Below are positions 18,601-26,430 of a stretch of DNA of 64,000 nt, piece after piece. Made by a program: the position numbers and the translations under genes. The DNA is from Nocardia mexicana NBRC 108244 (lineage in GTDB: Bacteria; Actinomycetota; Actinomycetes; Mycobacteriales; Mycobacteriaceae). The stretch's first letter is position 1; each line of letters opens with the position of its first letter. The stretch covers positions 34,882 to 98,881 of the forward strand of contig NZ_BDBV01000053.1 in assembly GCF_001613165.1 (NCBI RefSeq), read 5' to 3'. Below the pieces are notes generated by a model. It ran no database searches. It saw only the letters and a list, made by a program, of their open reading frames with translations, and was not told the origin of the DNA.

Positions 18601-18970
18601 TCGGCGCCGAGAGCAGCGGGATGTCGTGCAGCAGGATCGACAGCGTGCGATCGCCGCCGGGCTCGCCGACGATCTTGGCCATCAAGCCCTTCGCGCTGGC
18701 GTCCGGCGCCTCGGCGGGCACCGTGGACACCACGGTGCCGCTCGGCAGGTCGCGGAACGCCGTACATGGGATCGTCAGCTGCAGATCCAGCGGCGAGTAC
18801 GACACCAGCGGCGCATCCACATTCACCGACTGCGGCTGCGGCCAGTCCAGCGACGCGCGGTCCTCCCGCACCGGCAACAGAGGTGATATCGCCGCCAACA
18901 GCACGGCGAGCACACCCGATACGAGGGCGATCAGGCGGACCGGAGAAACCGCTGGAGAGTCTGCGCGCAC
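15608..18970 (-). CDS. emb: Arabinosyltransferase, EmbC/EmbB-like
   Basis: 1120 residues from GTG 18970. It has the same Emb architecture as its neighbour: catalytic loop ANTSDDGYILNMAR, RWFGVAEAPFGWPYEVLAWMT, WWYVSSYGVPWWDK and a C-terminal domain with WYRLDLADARK and DWSRDWGSLERY. The Met of ILNMAR is at the position that matches EmbB Met306, linked to ethambutol resistance in M. tuberculosis; here it is the wild-type residue. The SQWYRL and WYVSSYGVPW parts resemble EmbB and EmbC more than EmbA. Only two emb genes are present, compared with three in mycobacteria. A cytoplasmic-side loop around residue 450 carries repeat-derived sequence (17572-17652). Confidence 0.9.
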   Translation of the reverse strand: MRADSPAVSPVRLIALVSGVLAVLLAAISPLLPVREDRASLDWPQPQSVNVDAPLVSYSPLDLQLTIPCTAFRDLPSGTVVSTVPAEAPDASAKGLMAKIVGEPGGDRTLSILLHDIPLLSAPMAEVGGCTALTVESSAAATSAELTGVTRADGSPFRNAVSGDIRPQVVGVFTDLERAQLGDAHLHANIDSRFSSSPSPLKLAAIIAAVVLTLVALVCLHLIDTADGRRPRRFLPAHWWRFSIADAVVLGTLLLWHVIGANTSDDGYILNMARASRESGYMANYYRWFGVAEAPFGWPYEVLAWMTRVSDAGWWMRLPALAAGIVCWLVISREVLPRLGARVRRDKVAIWTAGLVFLAAWLPYDNGLRPEPLIALGALLTWCSIERAIATGRLLPAAIAVLIAAFSLAAGPTGLICIAALIAGSRPVLQIIIKRARGELDSGEKHAGTGENQKQGGTGEDQKPAGTTVNGPATKRGAWSMILRYGALLAPGAAAGVLVMVVVFADQTLATVMEATRVRTIIGPNVAWFDERTRWDSLLMLSPDGSLARRFGILGMLLCLGVCVLVMLRKNGRIPGTSRGPSARVLGIVFMSLLLMMFTPTKWTHHFGVYAGLAGSLAALTAVAVGINGIRARYNRSLFAAAVFFLLAVTFTGSNGWWYVSSYGVPWWDKAPLIAGKGFSTAFLGLAVLSLLLAAWQYYREPYRNGNGRNRFDKFAIQPLTIAAAAVVLLEVASLGKAAIAQYPAYSVAKSNLRALGGDSCAMANDVLVETNTADSLLQPYTGSPADGLAAENVGFTPDGVAGDLTADAEETVTGGANSVDTKSENKTTNTTRSGTGGGSTEQAGINGSTVKLPFGLDPARTPVMGSYTTGDKQQAHLTSQWYRLDLADARKDPAYQLLAISAAGRIKSVNADGVVTYGQDLRVEFAHRAEDGSEQPLGEFQPLDVGGAPSWRNMRVPLDRIPDGTNAVRIVAVANDLTPKQWLAVTPPRLPKLDTLDSVVGHQDPVLEDWHVGLAFPCQRPFDHKDGVAEVPKWRILPDRVGADASNAWQDNIGGGPLGWTGLLLEAQTVPGYLDHDWSRDWGSLERYTPYVPSATPATVGVTVENRWGWAKDVPIKTS
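17572..17652. repeat. Repeat array inserted in frame in the emb gene
   Basis: Three 27-bp units, each starting TTCCGGCGGG, TTCCGCCCTG or TTCCGGCATG and ending in CTCCTG or CCGGAATCC. On the coding strand they give Gly/Gln/Lys-rich nine-residue units such as HAGTGENQK, QGGTGEDQK and PAGTTVNGP. The third unit (17626-17648) is a copy of the dispersed palindrome. The array falls between membrane helices, where extra residues can be tolerated. Confidence 0.7.
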
Positions 18971-19056
18971 GATCCACGATGCTAACCACCCGGCTGGGAA
19001 TTCGACTCAGCACCCGTGTTGTGGCCGCCGACACCGGACTTCGCTCACCGAGTGGC

Positions 19057-21000
19057 TCAGCGTAGGGGGCGGACGTCCCAGATCCAGACGCCGTCGATGT
19101 ATTTGCCGGGGAAGCCGAGTAGTTGGTCGAGGGTGGCGTGGATGGCGCCGCCGTTGACGGACGGCGGCAGGACGACGACGTCGGCCTTCCAGTAGTTCAG
19201 GTCGGCGAGGGCGCGGTCGCGGGCGGCGTCGTCGATCCCCGGGACGCGGTCGTACTGCTGGGCCTGCATGAGCAGGGTGGCGGTGGGCCGGTCGTCGGCG
19301 CCGTACTGGCCCTTCTTCTCGCCGTTCGGGCCGACGAAATAGCCGCCTGCGAGCGGGAATGCGAGGTCCGCGTCGATCTGCCAGCGCAGCGGGCGCGCGT
19401 CCAGGCGATACGGCGGGGGTGCGATCACGACCGACCCGCCGCTGACGTACTGCCGCACCGTGCCGTCGGTGAAGAAGGCCGGGGTGGGGGTGCGGTGGGT
19501 GACCGGCAGGATCGTCGGCACCAGCGGGGCCAGCGTCAGGGCCAGCACGCCGAACCAGATCAGCGGCCGCGGGTCGCCGAGCGACTGCCGCCCGTAGGCG
19601 ATCGCGCGTTCGGTGCCCAGGGCCAGCACGATCGCGATGGCCGGGATGGCGGCCATCGAGAATCGGGTCTCCAGCACCGTATTCAGCAGCGGCACCTGCT
19701 CGAGCCACTTCCAGGGCAGGCTCACATTGGTCATACGCCTGCCGAACGACGCCGACACTCCCAGCGACATCACGATGAAGACGACGATCACCGCGGCGGC
19801 CGCCCGCACCACGCGGTAGTGGTTGCGCGCGGCGTCGCCGGAATCCGGCCCGTCGAGGCGCGCCCAGCCACGGCGCCGCCACAGCAGCACCACGGTCACC
19901 GCCACCAGTGCCAGCAGCGGCCAGCCGAAGTAGGAGTTGTCCTCGGTCGGGTTGATGCCGACGTTCTGCCCGGGTGCGAAGACGCCGCCCAGCGACTCGG
20001 CCGGGAACTGCACCAGCGCCTTGAGGTCGTTACCGGTCGGGCCGTGGTCGATGGACTTGTAGCTCTGCGGGCCGAAGAACTGCCACCACAGCGGAACCGC
20101 CGTGAGCGCGAGGGTGAGCAGGGCCGCCGGCCCGACCGTCGGTGCCACGGTCCGGGTTACCCGCCAGCCCAGCCGCGGAGCGTGCAGGTAGTAGACGACA
20201 GCGAACAGCCCGAAGGCGAGCGCGAAGATCAGCAGCGGTTCCTCGCCGAGCGCGATCTGCAGCGCCACCAGCACGCCCAGCACCGCGGCCTCGCGGGCCC
20301 GCCGGGCCCGGGTCGGGGCGGGTCCGGTGGCGGCACGGCGGGCCATGCGGATCATCAGGAGTGCGATCACCGGCAGCAGCGCGAGCATCACGAAGTTCGG
20401 GTGGGCGTTCGCGTGCGAGATCATCGCCGGGGCGAAACCGCAGAACACGCCGCCCACGAACGCCGCGAACCGCGACGTCACCATTTCCCGCGAAAACAGC
20501 CAGTACCAGGCGAAACTGGTGGCGGCCAGCCCGGCCGTGAGCACCAGCACGTAGGTGGTGGTGGGTCCGAACAGCAGGGTGACCGGGGTCAGCGGCACCC
20601 CGACGCCGAACATGGCCGTATTGGCCATCATGTTCACACCGGCCGGGAAGTTCTGCAGGGTGGTCCCGAGCGGGCTCTCCAGATTCGCGACCGAATGCGC
20701 GGTGACGGCGAAGAACCACTCCCACATGGACTGGTCCTGGCCGCTCTTGATCAGGTAGCCGTTCTCGGTATCGCGCCACTGCCCGGACAGCACGATGACG
20801 GCGCAGGCGGTGTAGACCGCTCCGACCAGCACGTCGACGCGGGAGGACCACAGTCTCGCGGCCAGTCTGGCGCGGCGGGAATCCCGGGGGGATGCGGCGA
20901 CCGGTGCCCCACCGGCTCGCGTCGGCGGGTCCAGGACTGCTGTTGCGGTTCCCCCCGATCGCGTCGACGCGATGCGGTCAGATTCCCCGCCCGATACCAC
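19057..21000 (-). CDS. GT-C-like membrane glycosyltransferase (Rv3779-type)
   Basis: 647 residues from GTG 21000, chosen because GAGGAG lies 8 bases upstream; TTG 21006 is too close to that site. About ten to twelve membrane helices. The first loop has YLIKSGQDQSMWEWFFAVTA and then NFPAGVNMMANTAMFG, which resembles the large membrane protein Rv3779 of the mycobacterial arabinogalactan region (reported as a polyprenyl-phosphomannose-related enzyme). A C-terminal soluble domain follows. Its place between aftA and emb suggests work on a lipid-linked sugar at the outer face of the membrane. The substrate is not shown by the sequence. Confidence 0.65.
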   Translation of the reverse strand: MVSGGESDRIASTRSGGTATAVLDPPTRAGGAPVAASPRDSRRARLAARLWSSRVDVLVGAVYTACAVIVLSGQWRDTENGYLIKSGQDQSMWEWFFAVTAHSVANLESPLGTTLQNFPAGVNMMANTAMFGVGVPLTPVTLLFGPTTTYVLVLTAGLAATSFAWYWLFSREMVTSRFAAFVGGVFCGFAPAMISHANAHPNFVMLALLPVIALLMIRMARRAATGPAPTRARRAREAAVLGVLVALQIALGEEPLLIFALAFGLFAVVYYLHAPRLGWRVTRTVAPTVGPAALLTLALTAVPLWWQFFGPQSYKSIDHGPTGNDLKALVQFPAESLGGVFAPGQNVGINPTEDNSYFGWPLLALVAVTVVLLWRRRGWARLDGPDSGDAARNHYRVVRAAAAVIVVFIVMSLGVSASFGRRMTNVSLPWKWLEQVPLLNTVLETRFSMAAIPAIAIVLALGTERAIAYGRQSLGDPRPLIWFGVLALTLAPLVPTILPVTHRTPTPAFFTDGTVRQYVSGGSVVIAPPPYRLDARPLRWQIDADLAFPLAGGYFVGPNGEKKGQYGADDRPTATLLMQAQQYDRVPGIDDAARDRALADLNYWKADVVVLPPSVNGGAIHATLDQLLGFPGKYIDGVWIWDVRPLR

Positions 21001-21080
21001 AGGCAAAACTCCTCTTACTGGACGAACTCAGCGGCCCACGCTACCTGTGAACACTGAGATCGTGCTGGGCGACCGGTGGG

Positions 21081-21140
21081 TTATCCACAGAAAATGACGT
21101 ATTCCACAGTTTTATCCACAGGTTGAGCGGTTTGTGCACA
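21081..21140 (+). promoter_or_regulatory. Cluster of four DnaA-box-like sites
   Basis: TTATCCACA at 21081-21089 and 21112-21120 are exact matches to the classical DnaA box. TATTCCACA (21100-21108) and TTGTGCACA (21132-21140) differ by one or two bases from TTATCCACA or the actinobacterial TTGTCCACA. All four point the same way within 60 bases of the 152-base gap between aftA and the GT-C gene. No replication gene is nearby, so this is not oriC; DnaA titration or DnaA-linked regulation is the likely meaning. Confidence 0.6.
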
Positions 21141-21152
21141 GCGACGAACCCG

Positions 21153-23210
21153 TCAATGCCGCACGACAACCGTGAACGGCCCGATCTCGGTCAGCCGGAA
21201 GTGCGGATCCTCGAACAGCGTCTTGGGGAACGACACCGTGTACCGGCGCACGTTGGGGTCGTTCGGATAGACGTCCTCGGCCAGCCGCAGCGTGTAGCTG
21301 TCGCCGCTGCGGCGGAAGACGAAGGCGTCCGGCGCCCGCCAGGGGCTGTGCGCGAGCGCGTCGAGCAGTTCGGCCGGGGACTGCAGCCCGCTCCAGCGCT
21401 TGATCTCGGCCGAGCGCCCGGCGAAATCGGCCAGCGGGTTCGCATAGTGCGAGGTGAGCGCCTGGAAGCCGTAGTACGGGTAGTAGGCCAGGAAGCTGGT
21501 GTCGGCGGTCAGCACCACGGACGCGTCGCGGGGCCGCCCGGTCTGGGCGGTGAGGGCCGCATCGATCTCGCGGTAGTGGGATACGGCCGACGGGCTGCGC
21601 TGGTCGGCGCGTTCGCCGTTGCCGTCGGTATCGGTGTAGGCGGTGGTGATCTCCGTGTTCAGAATGCTGGGGATGGTCTGGGCGAATGCCAGCGCCGCGA
21701 GCGCCGCGACCGCCGCCGTCACCACACGGAAACGCTGCGGCTCGTTCAGCGCCTGGTAGACGGCGCGCGCGCCCTCCACGAACCCGAATACCCCGGCCGC
21801 GGCGAGGAGCACCTGCAGAATCGGCTCCAGCCGGAACGACAGTGCGGTCATGCCGACCGCGGTGACCGCCATCGACGCCAGCGACCACAGGTAGATCGCC
21901 ACGACCCCGATCCCCAGCGCCTGCGCCCGCCGCGAACTCGCCGCCCGCAGCACCAACCAGACGGTGCCGATCAGGCACAGCAGGCCGAGCAGCGGCTCGG
22001 CGAAGTCGAACATCGGGAACGACAGCCGCGCCCCGGGCTCGGGCAGATAGTGGAGTGCCGAGCCGCCGGATTTGGGCAGCGACGAGGTGAGCGCCTTCCA
22101 CAGCCACGGGCCCCAGGTGATCAGTGCCAGCACGCCGGTGATCACACCCATGACGACCAGCCGGGCCAGGATCGGCCACAGCAGCTGCAACGCGCTCGGC
22201 CCGCTCGCGGCCTGCCGCGGCTGATGCACCGCGTCCGCCCGCCGCTGCCAGAGCAGCGACCCCCACGCGACGACGGCCATCAACACCACCGTGAATACCG
22301 CCACGGCCGCGAACAACTGATAGAACATCGCCGCGAGCCCGAGGAACAGCCCGGCGCCGATCACCGCACCCCAACCGCCCGCGGTGGGGACAGCGCCGTC
22401 CGCTACGCCTTGTGCCGCGGACCTGTCCGCGCTCATTCCGGCACCGGATTCGGCGTCTGTGCTCCCGGCGTCCCGAGCGCTCGCCGACCTGTCCGCACCG
22501 GTCCACTCCGCCGGGCGGTACAGCGCGCCCCAGGCCAGGATCATCGCCGGGGCGAACAGGACCACCAGGACGGCGCTGTAGGCCTCGGGTGACGCGAACG
22601 CCACCGTCACGGCCGTGGTCGCCGCCGCCACCGCGACGGCCCAGTCGGCGCGAATCAGCTTGGACCACAACACGAGTGCGAGTGCCGCCGCCACGGCCAG
22701 CGAGCCGATGGCGTAGGGCTTGAACGCCTCCCATCCGGGCATCCCGAGCAGGTTCGCCACCCGCCCGCCGATCCAGAACCACCCGGCGGGGTAGTACGGC
22801 GGCAGGTCGATATACGTCATATCGTGCAGCGCCGCGCTGTCGGTCAGTCGCGTCAGGTATTCGGTGCGGAACTCCTGATCGACGGAGACGCCGAACAGAT
22901 ACAGCTTCGTCGCCCCGAGCGGCATGCCCAGGGTCACCGTCACGAAGCTCGAAATCCCGGCCCAGGACAGCACTTTCGCCAACCACGGCCAGCGCCGCAG
23001 CCGGATGAGCACGACCGCCGCGATCAGCACCACCACCGAGGCGACCTGACCGACGGTGGTCAACGCCCGAGTCACATTGGAGGAATTGAACGCCGGCCAC
23101 TGCACGGTCCCGAACGCCACGAGCCCCACGGCGGCCACAACGGCCGCGACCGCCGCCGCGAGCACCGCCTCACCAAGACCGCCGCCAACCTGCCGGACAA
23201 GTACTCGCAC
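21153..23210 (-). CDS. aftA: Galactan 5-O-arabinofuranosyltransferase AftA
   Basis: 685 residues from GTG 23210, which has GGAGG close upstream; GTG 23240 is an alternative without a ribosome site. GT-C membrane enzyme: about ten helices, with MTYIDLPPYYPAGWFWIGGR in the first extracytoplasmic loop, the Asp of which is the likely catalytic residue of the AftA family, and a C-terminal soluble domain. It adds the first arabinose onto the galactan chain, using decaprenyl-phospho-arabinose. An Ala/Ser/Asp-rich insertion (ADRSASARDAGSTDAESGAG onward) lies between two helices. In M. tuberculosis the order is dprE1-dprE2-aftA-emb; here a GT-C gene is inserted after aftA. Confidence 0.92.
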   Translation of the reverse strand: MRVLVRQVGGGLGEAVLAAAVAAVVAAVGLVAFGTVQWPAFNSSNVTRALTTVGQVASVVVLIAAVVLIRLRRWPWLAKVLSWAGISSFVTVTLGMPLGATKLYLFGVSVDQEFRTEYLTRLTDSAALHDMTYIDLPPYYPAGWFWIGGRVANLLGMPGWEAFKPYAIGSLAVAAALALVLWSKLIRADWAVAVAAATTAVTVAFASPEAYSAVLVVLFAPAMILAWGALYRPAEWTGADRSASARDAGSTDAESGAGMSADRSAAQGVADGAVPTAGGWGAVIGAGLFLGLAAMFYQLFAAVAVFTVVLMAVVAWGSLLWQRRADAVHQPRQAASGPSALQLLWPILARLVVMGVITGVLALITWGPWLWKALTSSLPKSGGSALHYLPEPGARLSFPMFDFAEPLLGLLCLIGTVWLVLRAASSRRAQALGIGVVAIYLWSLASMAVTAVGMTALSFRLEPILQVLLAAAGVFGFVEGARAVYQALNEPQRFRVVTAAVAALAALAFAQTIPSILNTEITTAYTDTDGNGERADQRSPSAVSHYREIDAALTAQTGRPRDASVVLTADTSFLAYYPYYGFQALTSHYANPLADFAGRSAEIKRWSGLQSPAELLDALAHSPWRAPDAFVFRRSGDSYTLRLAEDVYPNDPNVRRYTVSFPKTLFEDPHFRLTEIGPFTVVVRH

Positions 23211-23326
23211 GCTGCCTCCGGATTCCTCTGTCGCCTGCACTGGACGCGAGCCGTGCGTCAGCCTAGTCAGCCGTGCGCGACCCGGCCGTGTCGGCGACGC
23301 AGATCAGTCGGCAACGGGTCATGTAC

Positions 23327-23470
23327 GTCGATGGCGACGTCGGGCTGAGTTGCGGCGGTCGGCCTTGTGTCGATGGCGACGTCGGGTCGAGTGGCGGCGG
23401 TCGGCCTGTGTCGATGGCGACGCCGGGCCGAGTGGCGGCGGGTCGCATGGGTCGACGGCAACGGGCATCG
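23327..23470. repeat. Intergenic tandem repeat, 41-42 bp unit
   Basis: Units start at 23327, 23369, 23410 and, truncated, 23451. Each reads GTCGATGGCGACGTCGGG then a G/C-rich tail with GTGGCGGCGGTCGG. It lies in the 344-base gap between dprE2 and aftA, which has no other recognisable content. The array has the form of a minisatellite (VNTR). Confidence 0.85.
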
Positions 23471-23554
23471 AGCAGTGATTACGTCGGTGATGGATACGGC
23501 AACGGCCGACAGCGGACCGTTGTGTCGGCGGTCGCTGTCGGCCGTGTGCCCCGA

Positions 23555-24316
23555 TCAGATGGGGAGCCGGCGGAAGATCGCGCGGGGGACGTGGCGGAGG
23601 ATCATCATGACCCAGCGGAAGGTGCCGGGCGCCCAGACGATCTCCTTGCCCCTCTCCGAGGCCGAGACCGCAAGCGCCGCAACGTCTTCCTTGTTGACGG
23701 TGAGCGGGGCCTCGTCCACGTGCGCGGAGAACTTGGTGCGCACCTGGCCGGGGCGGACGACCGTCACGCGCGGCCCGTAGGGGCGCAGCGCCTCGCCCAG
23801 ACCCAGGTAGAAGCCGTCCAGTCCGGCCTTGGTGGAGCCGTAGACGAAGTTGGCGCGCTTCACCCGCTCACCGGCGACCGAGGACATGACGACGATCCGG
23901 CCGTAGCCCTGGGCCTTCATCTTCTCGCCGACCAGCACGCCGACCGAAACCGATGCGGTGTAGTTGACCTCGGCGACGCGCACCGCCTTCTGCTGGTTCT
24001 GCCACAGCTCCTCGGCGTCGCCGTCCAGCGCGAAGGCGACGATCGCGACGTCGATATCGCCGTCGGCCCACGCCTGCTCGACAACCTTCGGATGGCTGCC
24101 GGTATCGAGCGCGTCGAAGTCGACGACCTCGACCTTCGAGGCGCCGGCGGCCTCCAGCTGCGCCACCGAATCGGCGCGCAGCGGATCGTTCGGCAGCGCG
24201 GCGAGGACGATCCGGGCCGGGCCCTTCTTCAGATATTCCGCGCAGATCGCCAGGCCGATCTCGGAGGTGCCCCCCAGCAGCAGAATGTTCTGCGGGTTAC
24301 CTACGGCATTGATCAC
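23555..24316 (-). CDS. dprE2: Decaprenylphosphoryl-2-keto-erythro-pentose reductase DprE2
   Basis: 253 residues, short-chain dehydrogenase fold: NAD-binding LLLGGTSEIG near the N-terminus, the catalytic Ser in VMSSVAGER and Tyr/Lys in VYGSTKAG. It reduces the keto intermediate made by DprE1 to decaprenyl-phospho-arabinose. GTG 24316 overlaps the dprE1 stop (GTGA), so the two are coupled, as expected for enzymes that act as a pair at the membrane. It is followed by a repeat-bearing gap before aftA. Confidence 0.95.
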   Translation of the reverse strand: MINAVGNPQNILLLGGTSEIGLAICAEYLKKGPARIVLAALPNDPLRADSVAQLEAAGASKVEVVDFDALDTGSHPKVVEQAWADGDIDVAIVAFALDGDAEELWQNQQKAVRVAEVNYTASVSVGVLVGEKMKAQGYGRIVVMSSVAGERVKRANFVYGSTKAGLDGFYLGLGEALRPYGPRVTVVRPGQVRTKFSAHVDEAPLTVNKEDVAALAVSASERGKEIVWAPGTFRWVMMILRHVPRAIFRRLPI

Positions 24317-25803
24317 TGCAGCTCCAGCCTTCTCGCCATATCGGATATGAAAACGCCTGTGGGATCGACATTTCGGCGGATCTTGATCCACTCGTCGATC
24401 CGGGGGTACATCTTGTGGAAGGCCTCGGCCGTGGTGCGGGAGTCCTTCGCGGTGTAGAGCCGGCCGCCGAATTCGAGCACGCGCCGGTCCAGATCGGTGA
24501 CGAGCTCGTTCAGGCCCGGCCGGATCGGGAAGTCGCAGCAGATGTTCCAGCCCGGCATCGGGAAACTCAACGGAGCCGGATTACCCGGGCCGAACAGCTT
24601 GAAAACGTTCAGCGCCGAGATGTGCCCGGAGGCCTGAATATCGACGATGATCTTCTTGAATTCCTCGACCGCCTCGGTGGGCACCACGAACTGGTACTGC
24701 AGGAATCCCGCGGGTCCGTACGCGCGGTTCCATTCCGCGATCATGTCCAGCGGATGATAGAACTGCGTCAGGTTCTGGATCTTGCCGGTGTAGTTGCCAC
24801 CCATGGCGTAGTACGCCTCGCCGACCGCGCCCAGCGTCAGCCGGTTGGCGGTGAAGCTCGGGAAGATATTCGGCACCGTCATCAGTTGCGGCGCATCGAA
24901 TTTCAGCGGATCGCGCCGCTTCCGCTTCGGTAGTTCGTCCACCTTGGCCAGCCGACCGCGAGTGATGCACGCGCGCCCCAGCTTCGGCGGCGCGTTCATG
25001 ACGTCGAACCACGCGCTGGAGTAGGTGTAGTTCGCCTCGCTGCCATCGCTGTGCGCGGCGATCGTCTCGTCCAGGGTGAGCGTCTTCACGCCGTCGTTGA
25101 TGAAGTACGCCGTCTCGGTCGGCGTCATCTCGATCTGCGCGCGCAGGATGATGCCGGTCAGCCCGTTGCCGCCCACGGTCGCCCAGAACAGCTTCGCGTT
25201 CCGCTTGGGCGAGATGTGCTGGACCTGGCCGTCCGCGGTGAGCAGGTCCAGCGAGCGCACATGGTTGCCGAAGCTGCCCTCGCTGTGGTGGTTCTTGCCA
25301 TGGATATCGGAGGCGATGGCGCCGCCGATGGTCACCTGGCGGGTGCCGGGTAGCACCGGGACCCACAGCCCGAACGGCAACGCGGCCTTCATCAACTGAT
25401 CCAGGCTGACGCCGCCGTCGACATCGACGACGCGGGTGTCGCGGTCGATGCGATGGATCTTGTTCAGCGCGGTCATGTCGATGACCAGGCCGCCCGCGTT
25501 CTGGGCGTGGTCGCCGTAGGAGCGGCCCAGCCCGCGCGCGATCACTCCGCGCCGCAGATGCTTGGGCTTGGACTCGTTGTCCTCCGCGACCATCGCCACG
25601 GCCTGCGCGATCAGCTCGGGATCGCCGGTCGAGAGCACTTCGGCCGAGGTGGGTGCGGTGCGGCCCCATCCGGTCAGTCGGCGGGTGCGGGTGGGCAAGT
25701 CGTAGCGTTCGGCCGACCCATTGCTGTCATTCTGTGACGCAGCGCCGTCGCCCGCATTTTTTGCAGGACCCGCGGCGGTGGAGGTCTGAGCTTTCGTGGA
25801 CAT
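24313..25803 (-). CDS. dprE1: Decaprenylphosphoryl-beta-D-ribose 2'-oxidase DprE1
   Basis: 496 residues from ATG 25803 (ATG 25809 also possible). It has an FAD-binding PCMH domain with ARGLGRSYGDHAQN and SDIHGKNHH, and a C-terminal substrate domain. The Cys that benzothiazinones bind in M. tuberculosis (Cys387) is present in GWNICCDFPI, and the Lys equivalent to Lys418 is in LYTAKDSRT. It oxidises decaprenyl-phospho-ribose at C2. A low-complexity N-terminus of about 35 residues (ending NDSNGSAERYD) precedes the domain. It is divergent from gtrA across about 72 bases. Confidence 0.96.
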   Translation of the reverse strand: MSTKAQTSTAAGPAKNAGDGAASQNDSNGSAERYDLPTRTRRLTGWGRTAPTSAEVLSTGDPELIAQAVAMVAEDNESKPKHLRRGVIARGLGRSYGDHAQNAGGLVIDMTALNKIHRIDRDTRVVDVDGGVSLDQLMKAALPFGLWVPVLPGTRQVTIGGAIASDIHGKNHHSEGSFGNHVRSLDLLTADGQVQHISPKRNAKLFWATVGGNGLTGIILRAQIEMTPTETAYFINDGVKTLTLDETIAAHSDGSEANYTYSSAWFDVMNAPPKLGRACITRGRLAKVDELPKRKRRDPLKFDAPQLMTVPNIFPSFTANRLTLGAVGEAYYAMGGNYTGKIQNLTQFYHPLDMIAEWNRAYGPAGFLQYQFVVPTEAVEEFKKIIVDIQASGHISALNVFKLFGPGNPAPLSFPMPGWNICCDFPIRPGLNELVTDLDRRVLEFGGRLYTAKDSRTTAEAFHKMYPRIDEWIKIRRNVDPTGVFISDMARRLELQ

Positions 25804-25875
25804 CGGCATAGAGGCTACAGGTATGACCGGACATCGGTCCCGGTGTCGGAATCGCGAACCCGCTACGCTCGTGCC

Positions 25876-26331
25876 GTGTCCGCGGAACCCCACCTTCCTC
25901 TGCCGCCCGAGCTGCCCCTGGTCGATGAGCCGGGTGGTACGGACGTCGGCCTGAAGACGCAGATCATCCGCTTCGCGCTGTCCGGCGGTTTCTCCGCGAT
26001 CATCGACTTCGGCCTCTACACCCTGCTGCTGCAGGTGGTGGGCCTGCCGGTGGCGGTATCGAAGTCGCTCAGCTTCATCGCGGGCACCACGACGGCCTAT
26101 CTGATCAACCGCCGCTGGACCTTCCAGGCGCCCCCGAGCCGGGCCCGCTTCCTGGCGGTGGTGGTGCTGTACGCGCTCACCTTCGCCGTACAGGTCGGCA
26201 TCAATCAGGTCCTCTATCACGTGCTGCCCGACGAGTGGTGGCGGATCTTCCTGGCGTTCATCGTCGCGCAGGGCACCGCCACGGTGATCAACTTCATCGT
26301 CCAGCGGGCCGTGATCTTCAAGATCGGCTGA
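25876..26331 (+). CDS. GtrA family membrane protein (Rv3789-like)
   Basis: 151 residues from GTG 25876. Four membrane helices, with FALSGGFSAIIDFGLY and the conserved YLINRRWTF of GtrA proteins. In mycobacteria the neighbour of dprE1, Rv3789, is a GtrA protein proposed to flip decaprenyl-phospho-arabinose or to anchor AftA. The position beside dprE1, though divergent here, supports the same role. A TACGCT hexamer 11 bases upstream suggests a leaderless transcript. Confidence 0.88.
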   Translation: MSAEPHLPLPPELPLVDEPGGTDVGLKTQIIRFALSGGFSAIIDFGLYTLLLQVVGLPVAVSKSLSFIAGTTTAYLINRRWTFQAPPSRARFLAVVVLYALTFAVQVGINQVLYHVLPDEWWRIFLAFIVAQGTATVINFIVQRAVIFKIG

Positions 26332-26342
26332 GCGACTCGCCG

Positions 26343-26420
26343 ACCCCGGATCGCGCCGCTGCGGGCCGGGGATCGGGTGAGGGAACCCGCCGACCCCGGA
26401 GGGCGCCGTTGCAGACCGGG
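26343..26420. terminator. Two tandem hairpins between convergent genes
   Basis: Stems CCCCGG/CCGGGG (26343-26370) and CCCGG/CCGGG within 26393-26420, in two copies of a roughly 50-base direct repeat (CGCCGACCCCGG ... GATCGG). They separate gtrA from the convergent oxidase-like gene. Confidence 0.6.
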
Positions 26421-26430
26421 ATCGGCGGAT

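Noticed and set aside
17153..18886. 577-codon ORF antisense to the EmbC/B-like gene
   Set aside because: Same shadow character; emb on the other strand is unambiguous.
19123..21057. 644-codon ORF antisense to the GT-C gene
   Set aside because: Shadow frame; the minus strand has helices, a good ribosome site and family resemblance.
21081..21140. Replication origin
   Set aside because: DnaA-box-like sites are present, but there is no dnaA, dnaN or AT-rich unwinding region; kept only as a regulatory cluster.
23327..23470. Possible CRISPR array between dprE2 and aftA
   Set aside because: The whole 41-42 bp unit is repeated with no spacers; it is a minisatellite.
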